Assembly (NCBI GenBank): GCA_037953745.1
Contig: JBAKBP010007452.1
Span: 1 to 64,000 of the forward strand
Length of the DNA stretch: 64,000 nucleotides
Reading direction: 5' to 3'
Origin: Lithodes maja
Lineage: Eukaryota; Arthropoda; Malacostraca; Decapoda; Lithodidae
Below the pieces are notes generated by a model, which was not told the origin of the DNA, ran no database searches, and saw nothing but the letters and a program-made list of their open reading frames with translations. Below are positions 44,225 to 54,072 of the stretch, in pieces. Positions within the stretch are counted from its first letter, which is position 1. Every line of letters begins with the position of its first letter. The position numbers and the translations under genes are program-made.

Positions 44225-44850
44225 GTGGGAAGGTCTACGGAGAGCAGCACAGGTGTAGCGAGGTTTGGGCAGGTGTGGTGGGCGTAGGAAGGTGTGGAAA
44301 CAATTAGATGGAGAGGTCTAGGGAGAGCAGAACAGGTGTAGGGAGGTTTGGGAAGGTGTGGTGGGCGTAGAAAGGTGGAAATAATTAGAAAGGTGAGTGG
44401 AGAGGTGTATGAAGGTGTGGAGAGGTCTAGGGAGGTTTGAGAAGGTGTGGTGGGCGTAGGAAGGTGTGGACATAATTATAAAGGTGTGTGGAGAGGTGTA
44501 TGAAGGGGTGGGAAGGTCTAGGGAGAGCAGCACAGGTATAGGGAGGTTTGGGCAGGTGTGGTGGGCATAGGAAGGTGTGAACATAATTAGAAAGGTGTGT
44601 GGAGAGGTGTATGAAGGTGTGGAGAGGTCTACGGAGAGTAGCACAGGTGTAGGGAGGATTGGGAAGGTGTGGTGGGCGTAGGAAGGTGTGGAAATAATTA
44701 GAAAGGTGTGTGGAAAGGTGTATGAAGGTGTGGAGAGGTCTAGAGAGAGCAGCACTGGTGTAGGGAGGTTTGGGAAGGTGTGGTGGGTATAGGAAGGTGT
44801 GGACATAATTAGGAAGGTGTGTTGAGAGGTGTATGAAGGTGTGGATAGAA
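44225..44850. repeat. About 113-bp minisatellite, 5-6 units
   Basis: The unit includes GGGAGGTTTGGGAAGGTGTG, GTGGGCGTAGGAAGGTG, ATAATTAGAAAGGTGTG and GTCTAGGGAGAGCAGCAC. Some units are partial. Confidence 0.9.
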
Positions 44851-45555
44851 TACAAATCGGATAAGAGAGGCCGGAAGGGGTGGAGAAAGTTAGGTTGGAG
44901 TTGCCGCGGGGGAGCTGAGGAGGGCTGTCGCTGGTCACGTATGTACGGCCACGCTAATAAGTCATGCTCAGCTGTCATTACGTTTGGCTTGTTCTGTGCT
45001 GTATTAATGTATGTCATATGTTGAATAGGGTGGGTAAGTGTAAGAACATTTTTGTATATTTCACTCGATATGAAGAAATGAAGCTTAGATATTGCTGATA
45101 CCAATTATTGATCACAACATACTTGGTGCCGAAACATCACTTATTAGGCCGATTGTACAGTCGTGAACATTGTTGACGATAAATATTTTCTCGAAGCTGT
45201 CTCGAGCTGAATTTAATCTTCTTGTTAATTCTTTACCTTATACTTGAATTTCGGATGTTCATTTAATCAGTTCGAAGGCTTCAATATGTATCAGAACTTA
45301 TGTCCAAGACTGTACAGTAGTAGAGAGCTGTTAAAGAGGGAAGGAAAGCAGTATAGAAGTGACATTAAGAAGAGGGGGCAAGGGACTGGAGTTTTCGCAG
45401 AGAGGCTCCAGTCCTGACATTATTCTTGACTTACAGTGTGCTGGCTTACTAATCCAATAGGGTTGATAGCCTCTGAAGTCCTATTTTAACTAACTAATAA
45501 GTGACATTTAGAAGAGGGCCAGTGCTACGAGTACGGTGGGAAGGGTGAAGGCAGC
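44851..45555. other. Intron DNA, no recognised feature
   Basis: Nothing supported. Confidence 0.4.
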
Positions 45556-45559
45556 TGGA

Positions 45560-45695
45560 CAGGTGTGGGAAGGTGTGTAGAGATGTGGGAAGGTGTGTAG
45601 AGATGTGGGAAGATGTGTAGAGATGTGGAAAGGTGTGTAGAGATGTGGGAAGGTGTGTAGAGATGTGGGAAGGTGTGTAGAGATGTGCAAGGAGG
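45560..45695. repeat. 20-bp minisatellite, about 7 units
   Basis: The unit GTGTGTAGAGATGTGGGAAG repeats with single changes. Confidence 0.92.
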
Positions 45696-45806
45696 ATATG
45701 AGGTATGGAGAGAGTAGGGAAGATGTGGGGATGGATAAGGGAAGACACAACAAGAATGTAGCATGGTGGTGTATGCGGATAAATCAGTCAATGTAGATAT
45801 ACTTAA

Positions 45807-46197
45807 TGGGACATGGGTCGGTTTTCTGGACCACTTTCTCCCTCATGTTTAGCCCCATTAGTTTTCAGATGTTAAGATGTTTGCCCCATTAGTTTGTCGA
45901 TTTTAAGACCTTTCGCCCCATTTCTTCGCCAATATTTAGACCTTTCATGCTATTTAGGTGTCGATTTTTTCTCTGGCGAACGATAGTGAGCCTGTAATGT
46001 TGGAAGAACCGGCCTTCGACCCGGCCTTGGGCCGGAACATTTTGCTACCGAAAAATGTACAAATTAATCTAGAAGGGGGATCTAATGGATGTTTTTTTTT
46101 TTTTAATTTGATGGAGGTCTAGGGAGGAAACTAGAAAAATAATGAATACATTAAAAAAATCGACCAAAAAGTGAACCCCCCCCCCCCCCCCCCGCCC
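45807..46197 (+). mobile_element. Family X TTAA element, copy 5
   Basis: TTAA lies at 45803-45806 and 46198-46201. The element contains the X landmarks; near 46010-46035 the hairpin region is duplicated (CCGGCCTTCGACCCGGCCTTG). A C run of about 17 lies near the right end. Confidence 0.82.
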
Positions 46198-46302
46198 TTA
46201 AAGACATGAAGTGGAAATAAATACCATTATATAAGGGAAGAGAGGCGTGTGAGGAACCAAGACGCATATTGGATTGAGAATGGGGGGGGGGGGGGTAACG
46301 CA

Positions 46303-46686
46303 CTATAGTCTATTCGCTGTAAGTAGGCGAGAAATGCAGAGTTTGCCAGATTAGCAATAAGAAATAGAGTTATCTCACTCTTATAATTACCTCTCCAAAA
46401 TTAGTTTTCTGCCCACAGCTAACTCAAAGACAACTGCAGAGGTTGAAGTAACTAAACTATAGGTTTCTAAATACCCCTGATGGTAACAAAGGCTTTAACG
46501 TATCCCCAATAGCCTCAAAATCGCGCCATATGTCGGAGAGGGTTAAGCAAATTGTCTGTAAATTTCCACATCTATTCCTTGACTGACTCTTCCCAATATC
46601 AGCTCGATAACTCTACTCTAGTTGTTTTTGAGTTACAGAGGTTAGAGTTCATGATTTCTCGCCTACTTACAGCGAATAGGCTATAG
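46303..46686. mobile_element. Family W inverted-repeat element, copy 3
   Basis: Terminal repeats TATTCGCTGTAAGTAGGCGA and the mirrored TCGCCTACTTACAGCGAATA (46311-46335 and 46655-46679) are perfect over about 26 bp. The core GAGTTACAGAGGTTAG links it to W1 and W2. Confidence 0.8.
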
Positions 46687-46734
46687 AAAGCCGAAATATA
46701 ATGACTGACGTGGAAATGATGGAGAAGGGTGTGT

Positions 46735-46824
<90 letters not shown>

Positions 46825-48007
46825 AAAGCAAAAATAGAAATAAAAAGTTTGAAGAGGAGAAATAAAGTATGGAATGTATGAAATTATGAACTTAATATAA
46901 TTACAGAAGGTAGTAAGGAGGAAACAAGCATTAAAATAAGGCAAATAAAAACATGAGATCCGATGAATACCAGTAATTAGAATTTTCACACACCAAATGT
47001 TTAAGAAGGAAATGAGATGGAATTATAAAGTAAGACGTAATCTTAGTTACACGAATAATTTGGCACATAACTGGAAGAAAAACCAATAGGAATTGAAAAG
47101 TAAAGAAGAAACTTTAAGAGATGTCAGTCATTCAATCAACCGTCAATTTCAGTCATGATTATGCTGCATCCTCGTATAAAATAATCTTTGAGATTTGATG
47201 AAGCTGCTGTTTAAAACATTTGATTATCAGCGTATACTTTGAAATACTCGTATAAACATATCTAACATATTAAATATGTTCAATCAGATGGCGTATATAT
47301 ATATATATATATATTCTTGTCTAATTCTTGACAATGATATACAGCATATATCTGATAAATATACTGTATATACAGTACTTAGATGGAGACAGTTTTACAC
47401 CCCACTGACGCTATGAGGTTCTCCCCAAAGGCCCATGCCCATGATCACTTCCCGAGTGTAATTTGCGAGCATGTAGACGAAGAATGCTTCTAAACTAATC
47501 ATGTGGACACTGAAAACGGAAACTTCAACCCTGCTGCTCAAGTAGAGAGATTCGTCACCAACCGGGGAATTTGATTAGTATTGTACAGTACTCGCGACAC
47601 CACACTTGATAACTGGCCCGCCTTGGTGGTGGATATGTGATAGAAAGAGCTTCTCTTATACTATAGTCAGTTTTAATTCAGTTGACGTTAAATTAATTTA
47701 TCTAGCAGCGTATATCTCGATGCTCAATGGAAATATAGGAAGCTACTATGTCTCTCTGTCATAACCACATTTTCACGAAATGGAGTTATTATTCGAATCT
47801 GAAACGACTATGGCCAAATACAAAAGAAAGAACTCTGATTAGTTTGCTCCAATACCATATTCGTTCCTAATTGATGTTCGGTGTTTATGCACTGCTTCCG
47901 TATACAAATGGCTGAACTATGTTATTTATATAACCTTAGCTGCACTAGAATTATTATGTTCCCTCCACCAGCCGACTTTACTCCTAAACTCAATTAATGA
48001 AATCAAC
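46687..48007. other. Intron DNA with (GA)n
   Basis: A (GA)n run of about 76 bases lies at 46738-46814 and a short (AT)n run at 47293-47312. The remainder has no recognisable gene. Confidence 0.55.
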
Positions 48008-48100
48008 AAATACATGTGGCAGTCCAGGGATTCGAACCTAGGATGCTCACACCGAAATTCAGTGTATTTATCCATTGCGCTACAATTCACACAACATTCG
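48008..48100 (-). repeat. tRNA-derived SINE head
   Basis: On the minus strand a TAGCGCAATGGATAAA A-box-like stretch and a TAGGTTCGAATCCCTGG B box are spaced as in a tRNA. A related plus-strand copy lies at 61600-61690. Confidence 0.65.
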
Positions 48101-48727
48101 GCCCATGGTAATAACTTCATATTTAATAACCCAGGTAACTTAAAGAACATAAAACTTGGAATTAATGGCATTAGCCTATACAATCCCCAACTCCAGTAAT
48201 AATTAATGTTTAAAAAGTGTGTAAGTGGGACAGTAACAAAAGTATGATAGTCTAAGTGCTAGGCTTTGTAGATTGTTGACAGTGGTGGAAGTGCTCGTGG
48301 TGTTCTAGCTAACTCATGTGAACAAGTGCTGGTGTACTTAACTCATTCGTCAGATACAGTATGTGGTCAAAGTTGGTTGTCAAGAGATTATAGCTTAATA
48401 AAGCCACCAAAAGTAGTCAACAACAACAACAACTAAGCATTGTTATGTGCTTCAAAAAATAAATGTCATCAAGAATCACATAGTTTAAAAACAGATGCGT
48501 GCGATTTAAGTTTTATTTAAAGATGTAAGAGAATTCCAAAATGTCCCCATGTATAGAATAACTCCAGAACAATGCGGTGTTTAAAGTAGTGCTAAACAAT
48601 TCCAATAATCCGAAACAAACCAGATGTTGCCATAAGAGTAAAAATCGTCCTGTTAACCGACCCACACAATCCCGGCAAAAGTACTTATCCTTCCATCGCA
48701 ATTCTTTCTTTCCCGCACAATACTCAC
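48101..48727. other. Intron DNA downstream of the CCP2 exon
   Basis: A (CAA)n run lies at 48419-48433. No other feature was recognised. Confidence 0.45.
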
Positions 48728-48907
48728 GCTCGCATCTAGGTGGGGGTCCGTTCCATCGCTCGTCAATATCACATACGAGTTCCGGGCGACCGATGAGCGT
48801 ATGTCCCATGTCGCACTCGTACCGGACCACGCTGAGGTAGTGGCGGGTGCCGTTGAGAAGGGAGTACCCACCATGGGAGATGGGGGCTGGGGAACCACAC
48901 TCTAGGT
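48728..48907 (-). CDS. fw: CCP/sushi module 2 exon of the furrowed-like gene
   Basis: This 180-base minus-strand exon has acceptor CATCCCCCAG and donor GAGC|GTGAGT, phase 1 on both sides, the classic phase of CCP exons. It encodes one sushi module with the four cysteines in order (LECGSPAP, RYECDMGHTL, LVCDIDERW, PPRCE) and the conserved Trp and Gly (RWNGPPP). An N-glycosylation sequon (NGT) lies early in the module. CCPs act as stiff spacers or ligand-binding units outside the cell. The T left by the CCP1 exon plus AC gives Tyr at the module start. A hAT-type MITE lies only 24 bp upstream of its first base. Confidence 0.92.
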
Positions 48908-48931
48908 CTGGGGGATGACGGAGGTGATGAC

Positions 48932-49015
48932 TAAAGACCCTATAGAATAAGTTAGGTTAGGTTAGGTTAGGTTAGGTTAGGTTAGGTTAGGTTAGGTTAT
49001 TCTATAGGGTCTCTA
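48932..49015. mobile_element. 84-bp hAT-type MITE with a TTAGG telomeric-repeat core
   Basis: The 8-bp duplication GTGATGAC occurs at 48924-48931 and 49016-49023. Between them terminal inverted repeats TAAAGACCCTATAGAATAA and TAGAGACCCTATAGAATAA (18 of 19 matching) flank about nine units of GGTTA. An 8-bp duplication and a YARNG-type terminus are hAT hallmarks. The core is the arthropod telomere repeat. Confidence 0.85.
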
Positions 49016-49240
49016 GTGATGACAAGGTGTAGTGAGGAACCCTGTTGTAAAGTTACTCTCTAAAGTCATGTCTTGAATTCATAAATTAAAATGTATTTTC
49101 CTTTCTTGATAACAAGTCAGAAAATGCTTTCCAATAATGCTGAAGAAAGCTTAGATCTAAAACTTTTGTTCATATGTGTTTACGACTCTTTCCCAACACT
49201 CCCATATAAGCACTCACTCACAAAAGTTCTCTGCAAGCAT

Positions 49241-49375
49241 TTTTACAGATGGATGGGAACTCGCTGAAGAAAATGGAGTGAAGGCAAGTTCTTGATGTCA
49301 GGCGTACTAAGATATGCCCGGGATCACAGCAATATTCCACCTTCCTGCCTCCACTCACACCAGACACACACATAC
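49241..49375 (-). pseudogene. Relic CCP exon copy 3
   Basis: On the minus strand VEYCCDPGHILV, SRTCLHS and FFSEFPSIC match CCP1 (VEYRCNPGHVLV, SRTCLNS, FFNEFPPTC). The donor position reads AT where CCP1 has GT, and the first part of the module with its acceptor is absent. Confidence 0.82.
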
Positions 49376-49448
49376 AGGCTCACACGCTATAAACATACAG
49401 TACCCCCAAAACTAATTAACTTTCGCTCAATTTAGTGTCCACACTTAC

Positions 49449-49552
49449 ATATACAAGTAGAGGGAAACTCTTTGAATAATCCGGGGTTAAGGCTATTCCT
49501 AGATGACAGCTCTACGGGTACATGACTGGAGTACCAGTGATACCCCACCATA

Positions 49553-49560
<8 letters not shown>
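49449..49560 (-). pseudogene. Relic CCP exon copy 2
   Basis: The minus strand reads a decayed copy of CCP1 with LNPGLFKEFPSTC at its end. The internal cysteines are lost, although the donor still reads ATGTAAGTG. A (TG)n run abuts it on the upstream side. Confidence 0.75.

Positions 49561-49618
<58 letters not shown>
49556..49618. repeat. (AC)n microsatellite
   Basis: About 30 AC dinucleotides between relic CCP copies 1 and 2. Confidence 0.97.
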
Positions 49619-49622
<4 letters not shown>

Positions 49623-49657
49623 CCACTCACCCACACACACGGTCTGTACACTTATAC

Positions 49658-49770
49658 CTACAGATGAGAGGGAACTCGTTGAAGAAGCCAGAAACAAGTC
49701 AAGCCCAAGTCGCCAGCCCTACTAAGACATTCCCTGGTGTCATAAATATGCTTCACCTTATTGTCTACAC
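49658..49770 (-). pseudogene. Relic CCP exon copy 1
   Basis: The minus strand aligns with CCP1 from SVGSKVEY to the donor, with indels: SVDNKVK, then SGFFNEFP in another frame. The aligned donor has changed from GT to AT. Confidence 0.78.
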
Positions 49771-50070
49771 TCAAATATATGAACACACACACACACAACA
49801 CATGCAACACGTACAGTTGCCCACCTAAGTTCCGTCCCTCATCGTGATCTTATTTATACAAATATAATAGTATAAATTAATTGCGAGTGTGTTTTCTATT
49901 AAGTATCAGTTGACTAATCAGATTAGTTAACCACTGCATAGGAAACTACACTAGTAATTCAGTCATGCACATTATAATCTCATGTATAAGACCACAGAGA
50001 GGAACATAACTTAAGTGGCCAACTGTACATACCCATACAAACGCACAGCAGATACTGTATAATCACTTAC

Positions 50071-50247
50071 ATCTACAGGTTGGCGGGAACTCATTGAAGA
50101 AACCTGAGTTAAGACAGGTCCTGGATGCCGGGCCTACGAGGACATGGCCTGGATTACAGCGATATTCTACCTTGCTCCCTACACTCAGGCTGCTTCCTAC
50201 CATGGTTGAGTTGGGGGGCTGCTCGGGCTTGCCGCAAGTCTGGGGGC
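50071..50247 (-). CDS. fw: CCP/sushi module 1 exon of the furrowed-like gene
   Basis: This 177-base minus-strand exon has acceptor CTCTCCCCAG and donor TGTAGAT|GTAAGTG, phase 1 on both sides. It encodes a sushi module with QTCGKPEQPPNST, VEYRCNPGHVLVG, SRTCLNSGFF and EFPPTCR. All four cysteines are present. The canonical Trp between the third and fourth cysteines is replaced by Phe (GFFNEFPP). A sequon (NST) lies near the start. It follows the C-type lectin domain directly (C plus GC gives Arg). Three partial, decayed copies lie 400-830 bp downstream in the intron. Confidence 0.92.
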
Positions 50248-51120
50248 CTGGGGAGAGAGAGAGGGAGAGGGGCTGAGTTAGTACGTATAGTGTAACGATA
50301 AGTAGAGACTCCTCCTACGCATCTGCGGCGAGAGGGTAGCGACGGGCGGAGTCTTCGCCCGAATTGCCCTTCAAACATCTACAAGAACAAGAATAAGTAA
50401 TGATAAAAGAGTGACAAAATGCTATATACCCATTCAATTAAACTGAACTGAACTGTGGATACATTTGATGGGAGGGTGAACATAGGACAACATTTTAATT
50501 CTTAAATGTTTCGGGCTATTTAGAAACCATCTTCAGAGATAATGGGTTGTATGTAGCTCCAAACTTTAGAGAATGAAGAGTTAATAATATTTTCTGTATT
50601 TTTCTGCCAAATGACTATATCTGTTTGTCATTTTCAACTAGTTAGATATATAAATACCTCTGTTTGGTGTGTTGGACAAATCCTCTTGGTACGGTGATGA
50701 CGGTGGCTGTTTGATCCCCGCCCCCGTAAGTGTGAAATTTGTTTATATACTTAATGACGTTCTTTGAATAATATACTGTTTGTAATTATGCATATTCACC
50801 AACAGAAGTAGATGTTACTGAGGTGCTGTTATTTATTATTTGTTTTATTTGTACCGTAACTGAACATTATTTGGCGTTAATGGAGGGGATAACTGCTGGA
50901 AGGGCAAGATAGTGAGCGAGAGGTTCGAGAAAACTGGGAAGGATCGAGTTAAGAGATGAGAATGAGGTACTGGAAGAGAAAAACTAGAAAGAGGGTGAGT
51001 TGGGAATACCTTGATTTCGGCTCTCTATCACGCTTTCAAGTTTGAGAGGGGACACTTGTTACAGGTAGCTTTGCCTTTTGTCTCATTCATACACATAGAA
51101 AAAAAAATTGAGTGACTTAC
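50248..51120. other. Intron DNA between the C-type lectin and CCP1 exons
   Basis: No repeat family or gene was recognised. Confidence 0.5.
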
Positions 51121-51329
51121 GGTGTTGGCAGATAAAGTTGAGATCAAAGTTGCAGTTAGTATCGGACCAGAGCCATCCCTTGGTACCGTCAAAGCGGGCA
51201 CAGTTCTCGTTGCCGCCGGGTAGGTTCCAGAAGGACACGGTCACATCACGGCCGTCGATCCACTTCCAGTTGTTGACATCATCAGGGTCTCGCACGGCGC
51301 CCATCCAGTACTGTCCGCTAGAGTCACCC
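51121..51329 (-). CDS. fw: C-type lectin domain, second half, exon of the furrowed-like gene
   Basis: This 209-base minus-strand exon (acceptor TTTATTCCAG, donor ACC|GTAAGTC) encodes GDSSGQYWMGAVRDP, then WKWIDGRDV, then FWNLPGGNENCARFDG, then WLWSDTNCNFDLNFICQH. The WIG-like YWMGA, the WSD calcium-site motif and the last two conserved cysteines of the C-type lectin fold are present. The usual EPN or QPD sugar-specificity triplet is not seen; the position reads LPGG, so ordinary calcium-dependent mannose or galactose binding is not assured. The first base completes Arg with the previous exon. Confidence 0.93.
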
Positions 51330-51366
51330 CTGGAATAAAGAACATGGAATTACAATATGATAGGCG

Positions 51367-51580
51367 GTAACTCCTTCAACACCATGACGCCTTTTTAACT
51401 TTAATTCTGGCTGAAGTTATACGATTCAATGCAGTTTCAGAAGGACCTATGTTATTAAGAGGGTTTATTGAAATCATATTAACCCATTTGAGTCCTAGAG
51501 GTAGATTTATTATACTAAAATAAAATCGTCTAATAGTAACCAGAATACGATGAAAATTTCATAAATGGTGGTGAAGGTGT
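51367..51580. mobile_element. Family V MITE, copy 3 (decayed)
   Basis: Inverted arms share CACCATGACGCC, ATTCTGGCTG and AAAATCGTCTAATAG with other V copies. The ends are worn. Confidence 0.7.
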
Positions 51581-51765
51581 TAAGGGGTGTAGCAGTCACT
51601 TTTGGGATATAAAAAAAAACACATGTCCAGCATGGAGGTGTTAAAGTTTCAATACAAGAAAAGCTAACATGAATGACGTTACACCCATAAATTTAACTTC
51701 ATTCATACTTCAGTATAAACCCCAACACTGTGAGTACTTGTCACTAAATGTGTGTGTGTGTGTGT

Positions 51766-52128
51766 AATAATAATAATAATTGTCGGTTTATTGTTCATTG
51801 CAGCCCTGAGGCTGAGAATTTACAAAGTTTTTCTTAAACCTAGGTACAGTACAATACTTATTCTACCTTAACTATGAGGTCACATGCGACTTTGGCGACT
51901 GTGAGGTGCCTTCCCACCAAGTATATACGCAGATGCACTTTGTATTGGTGAGAAGATGTATAGGCTAACACAGGCTGATAGCAGCTTGGTTAGGGAGGAA
52001 CCACGATACAATTCTCTCCGTCGCTATGGCGGAAAACATCTTTAGGATTCTGATGGTAGCTCGAACCCTCACCCTGGCCCCTCGCGCTCAGCGCGAAACA
52101 CAGCACCTTAAACCACTGGACCACAGCA

Positions 52129-52136
<8 letters not shown>
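51766..52136 (-). repeat. tRNA-derived SINE with (ATT)n tail
   Basis: Read on the minus strand it starts with a tRNA-like head (A box TGGTCCAGTGGTTTAAGG; B box GGGTTCGAGCTACC), continues about 270 bp and ends in (ATT)n, seen as (AAT)n at 51766-51780. An ATT tail is typical of SINEs mobilised by certain LINEs. A (GT)n run abuts it at 52132-52168. Confidence 0.72.

Positions 52137-52168
<32 letters not shown>
52132..52168. repeat. (GT)n microsatellite
   Basis: A continuous GT dinucleotide run next to the SINE head. Confidence 0.95.
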
Positions 52169-52170
<2 letters not shown>

Positions 52171-52293
52171 ACTGTACTTGCCCAAGAACAGCCCCTCACA
52201 AATGACTACTAATGATATATTTACGTGTGCCTGTATATTGTTTCAAACATTTCAGTGCTGCCTATTAAAATATATTATATAATTTTTACTAAC

Positions 52294-52505
52294 CTATGTT
52301 TCCTCCACAGCTCCCAAGATAGGAATCCCTGCAGTGCTGGGTTGGTCTCGTCCACCAATGATCCTCCTCGGCTGCGACAGAACTCCAGCGATTGGTCAAA
52401 GTTCCTGGGCTGCTGGTTGTAGAAGATGTAGCACTTGCCATTGTAGGTGGCAGTGCTCCCTGGGGGCTGGTCACGGAAGGAGGGGCACCGTTCAATGGGA
52501 AGGGC
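52294..52505 (-). CDS. fw: C-type lectin domain, first half, exon of the furrowed-like gene
   Basis: This 212-base minus-strand exon has acceptor TCCTTCCCAG and donor CATAG|GTTAGT. It encodes ALPIERCPSFRDQPPG, NGKCYIFYNQQPRNFDQ, then SLEFCRSRGGSLVDE and LQGFLSWELWRKH. These are the N-terminal part, first conserved Cys and helix regions of a C-type lectin domain; CYIFYNQQPRNF with EFCRSRGGSLV is the classic opening of the fold. It starts in phase 0 after the FTP exon and ends in phase 2. Confidence 0.93.
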
Positions 52506-53192
52506 CTGGGAAGGAAAGGTCAGAAATTAGTGGAATTAATTGAATAGTATATTTGATATATACTGTATTGCATACTTACTTGCACATCATAATGGTGTGT
52601 TAAATCGAACTATATTATCAATCAATAGTATCTTACAAACCCTTATATAATTCAATCTGAAATTAAGAATTTATATTAGATTATTCTTACATTTGTATAC
52701 TGTTATAACAGGCCAGTAATTATAACAAATTCAAATAAAAATGCAGCTTAAACAAAAAGTTGGAAAAATATAGTGCTTGCAATGTTCAACAATTAATGAA
52801 ATACTCTCCTGTGTTCCTCTATGCATAGCTTTATTGATAAGACCTGTGAAACAATGGAGAGAAGTGCAAAGGTAATAGCAATTTTGAAATACCTTGGCTA
52901 AAATTATATATATATATATATTCTCTTTCTACCTACCTACTGTATCTATCTCTCTATCTTTTCATCTCCCAATAATTATGTGTGTGTCTATTTATCTAGT
53001 AATCAACCATAATATATTAATCTCATCTGATCCGTATGTGCCAAGACCTCGCAGCCAAAGAGTTGAACATTGGCAAAGCTACAATATGTAAAGTCAAAAG
53101 CATAAGTGGCGATATACGCATTTGAATCAGTATCGAACGTAAACGAGACAATACAATGCATTATTATAGCCCAAATGCTTCACAACTTGGCT
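52506..53192. other. Intron DNA
   Basis: AT-rich, with a short (AT)n run at 52906-52920. No supported feature. Confidence 0.45.
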
Positions 53193-53196
53193 TTAA

Positions 53197-53395
53197 CTCC
53201 TTCACCACCATGACGTAATTCTCATCATATTCTGGTTACCATCAGCCGATTTTCTTTAGTTTATAATTTACCTCTACAACTCAAAGGGGTAAATTTGGTC
53301 TCAATAAACCTTCTTAACCCTCAATAAACCCTCTTAGACTGCATAATTTCTTCTAATTTTAGCCACAATCAAAGGTAAAAAGGCATCACGGTGCT
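53197..53395. mobile_element. Family V TTAA MITE, copy 4
   Basis: TTAA lies at 53193-53196 and 53396-53399; arms CACCACCATGACG and GGCATCACGGTG are inverted. Confidence 0.75.
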
Positions 53396-53479
53396 TTAAA
53401 GGTTTCTGTTCGGGCTCTGTCTCGAGTCGGCAACCACAAGAAATGGGGTATGTGCCTGAGTATATACATACATACATAT

Positions 53480-53675
53480 ATAACCATCTTATATCTACCG
53501 TTATATCAATGTGTACCACACTCACCTTATCGGTATAAAACATAAACAAAAGCTTTACACCCTATCTACTGTATATCTTAATAAATCTATATACATCTAT
53601 CCATCTAACATTTACCGTTTTATCGATGCACCACACTCCATCTGGTCGGCATAAAGAAAGAAAATCTAAGTGTCA
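53480..53675 (-). pseudogene. Two relic copies of the FTP second-exon 3' end
   Basis: On the minus strand, 53526-53563 (AAAGCTTTTGTTTATG ... GATAAG|GTGAGTGTGG) and 53641-53675 (ATGCCGACCAG|ATGGAGTGTGG) repeat the true exon end GAAGCTTTTGTGTATACGG and its donor region at 53730-53790. Spacing is about 117 bp. The nearer copy has lost the donor GT; the farther one keeps GTGAGT. Confidence 0.78.
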
Positions 53676-53759
53676 GTGTAAGTGTATGCCTCTACTTATA
53701 TCATTATCAATCTATCTACCCATTTTATATTTACCATTCCATCAATGCATCAAACTCAC

Positions 53760-53977
53760 CTGGTCCGTATACACAAAAGCTTCACAAATGGACAACTGAA
53801 CCCCGGCCGGAGCTTCGAAGTGTACGCTGACTAAGGCCCCGGGCATGGGAGGGTTGCAGGGCAGGAAGAGTGGGCGACCCTCCTCCAGTAGTCCTACAAA
53901 CCGGTTACAGATGGGGTTAACGCCGATGTCCGGACGGTTGTTGCCGACTCGCACGACTATGGTGGCCGGCTGGTTAC
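53760..53977 (-). CDS. fw: FTP/fucolectin-like domain, second half, exon of the furrowed-like gene
   Basis: This 218-base minus-strand exon has acceptor CCATTCTCAG and donor GACCAG|GTGAGT. It encodes NQPATIVVRVGNNRPD, GVNPICNRFVG, FLPCNPPMPGALVSVHFE and VQLSICEAFVYTD. This is the beta-sandwich C-terminal half of an F-type-lectin-like (FTP) domain, with its typical VRVGN stretch, a Cys pair (PICNRF, PCNP) and a closing LSICE. The first two bases complete Gly of the CCG triplet begun in 58265-58477. In this family the domain lies at the extracellular N-terminus and is expected to bind glycans; the ligand here is unknown. Confidence 0.93.
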
Positions 53978-54072
53978 CTGAGAATGGAAGTAAATAACGT
54001 TAAGGGGGTAGTACTCGCTTTTGATGGACCCCCTTCTCCCTCATGTTTAGCATATTAGTTTTGAGGGTTTAA

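Noticed and set aside
44318..45104. Ser/Thr/Pro-rich frames of about 200 codons on the minus strand
   Set aside because: They follow the 113-bp minisatellite and contain no splice-bounded coding segment.
48951..49000. A chromosome end or fusion point (TTAGG repeats)
   Set aside because: Only about nine units, enclosed by inverted ends and 8-bp duplications inside an intron; a MITE explains it.
49432..49725. CV- and TH-repeat peptides
   Set aside because: Translations of an (AC)n microsatellite beside CCP relics.
51990..52136. A tRNA gene on the minus strand
   Set aside because: Same reasoning: SINE head attached to a long body with an ATT tail.
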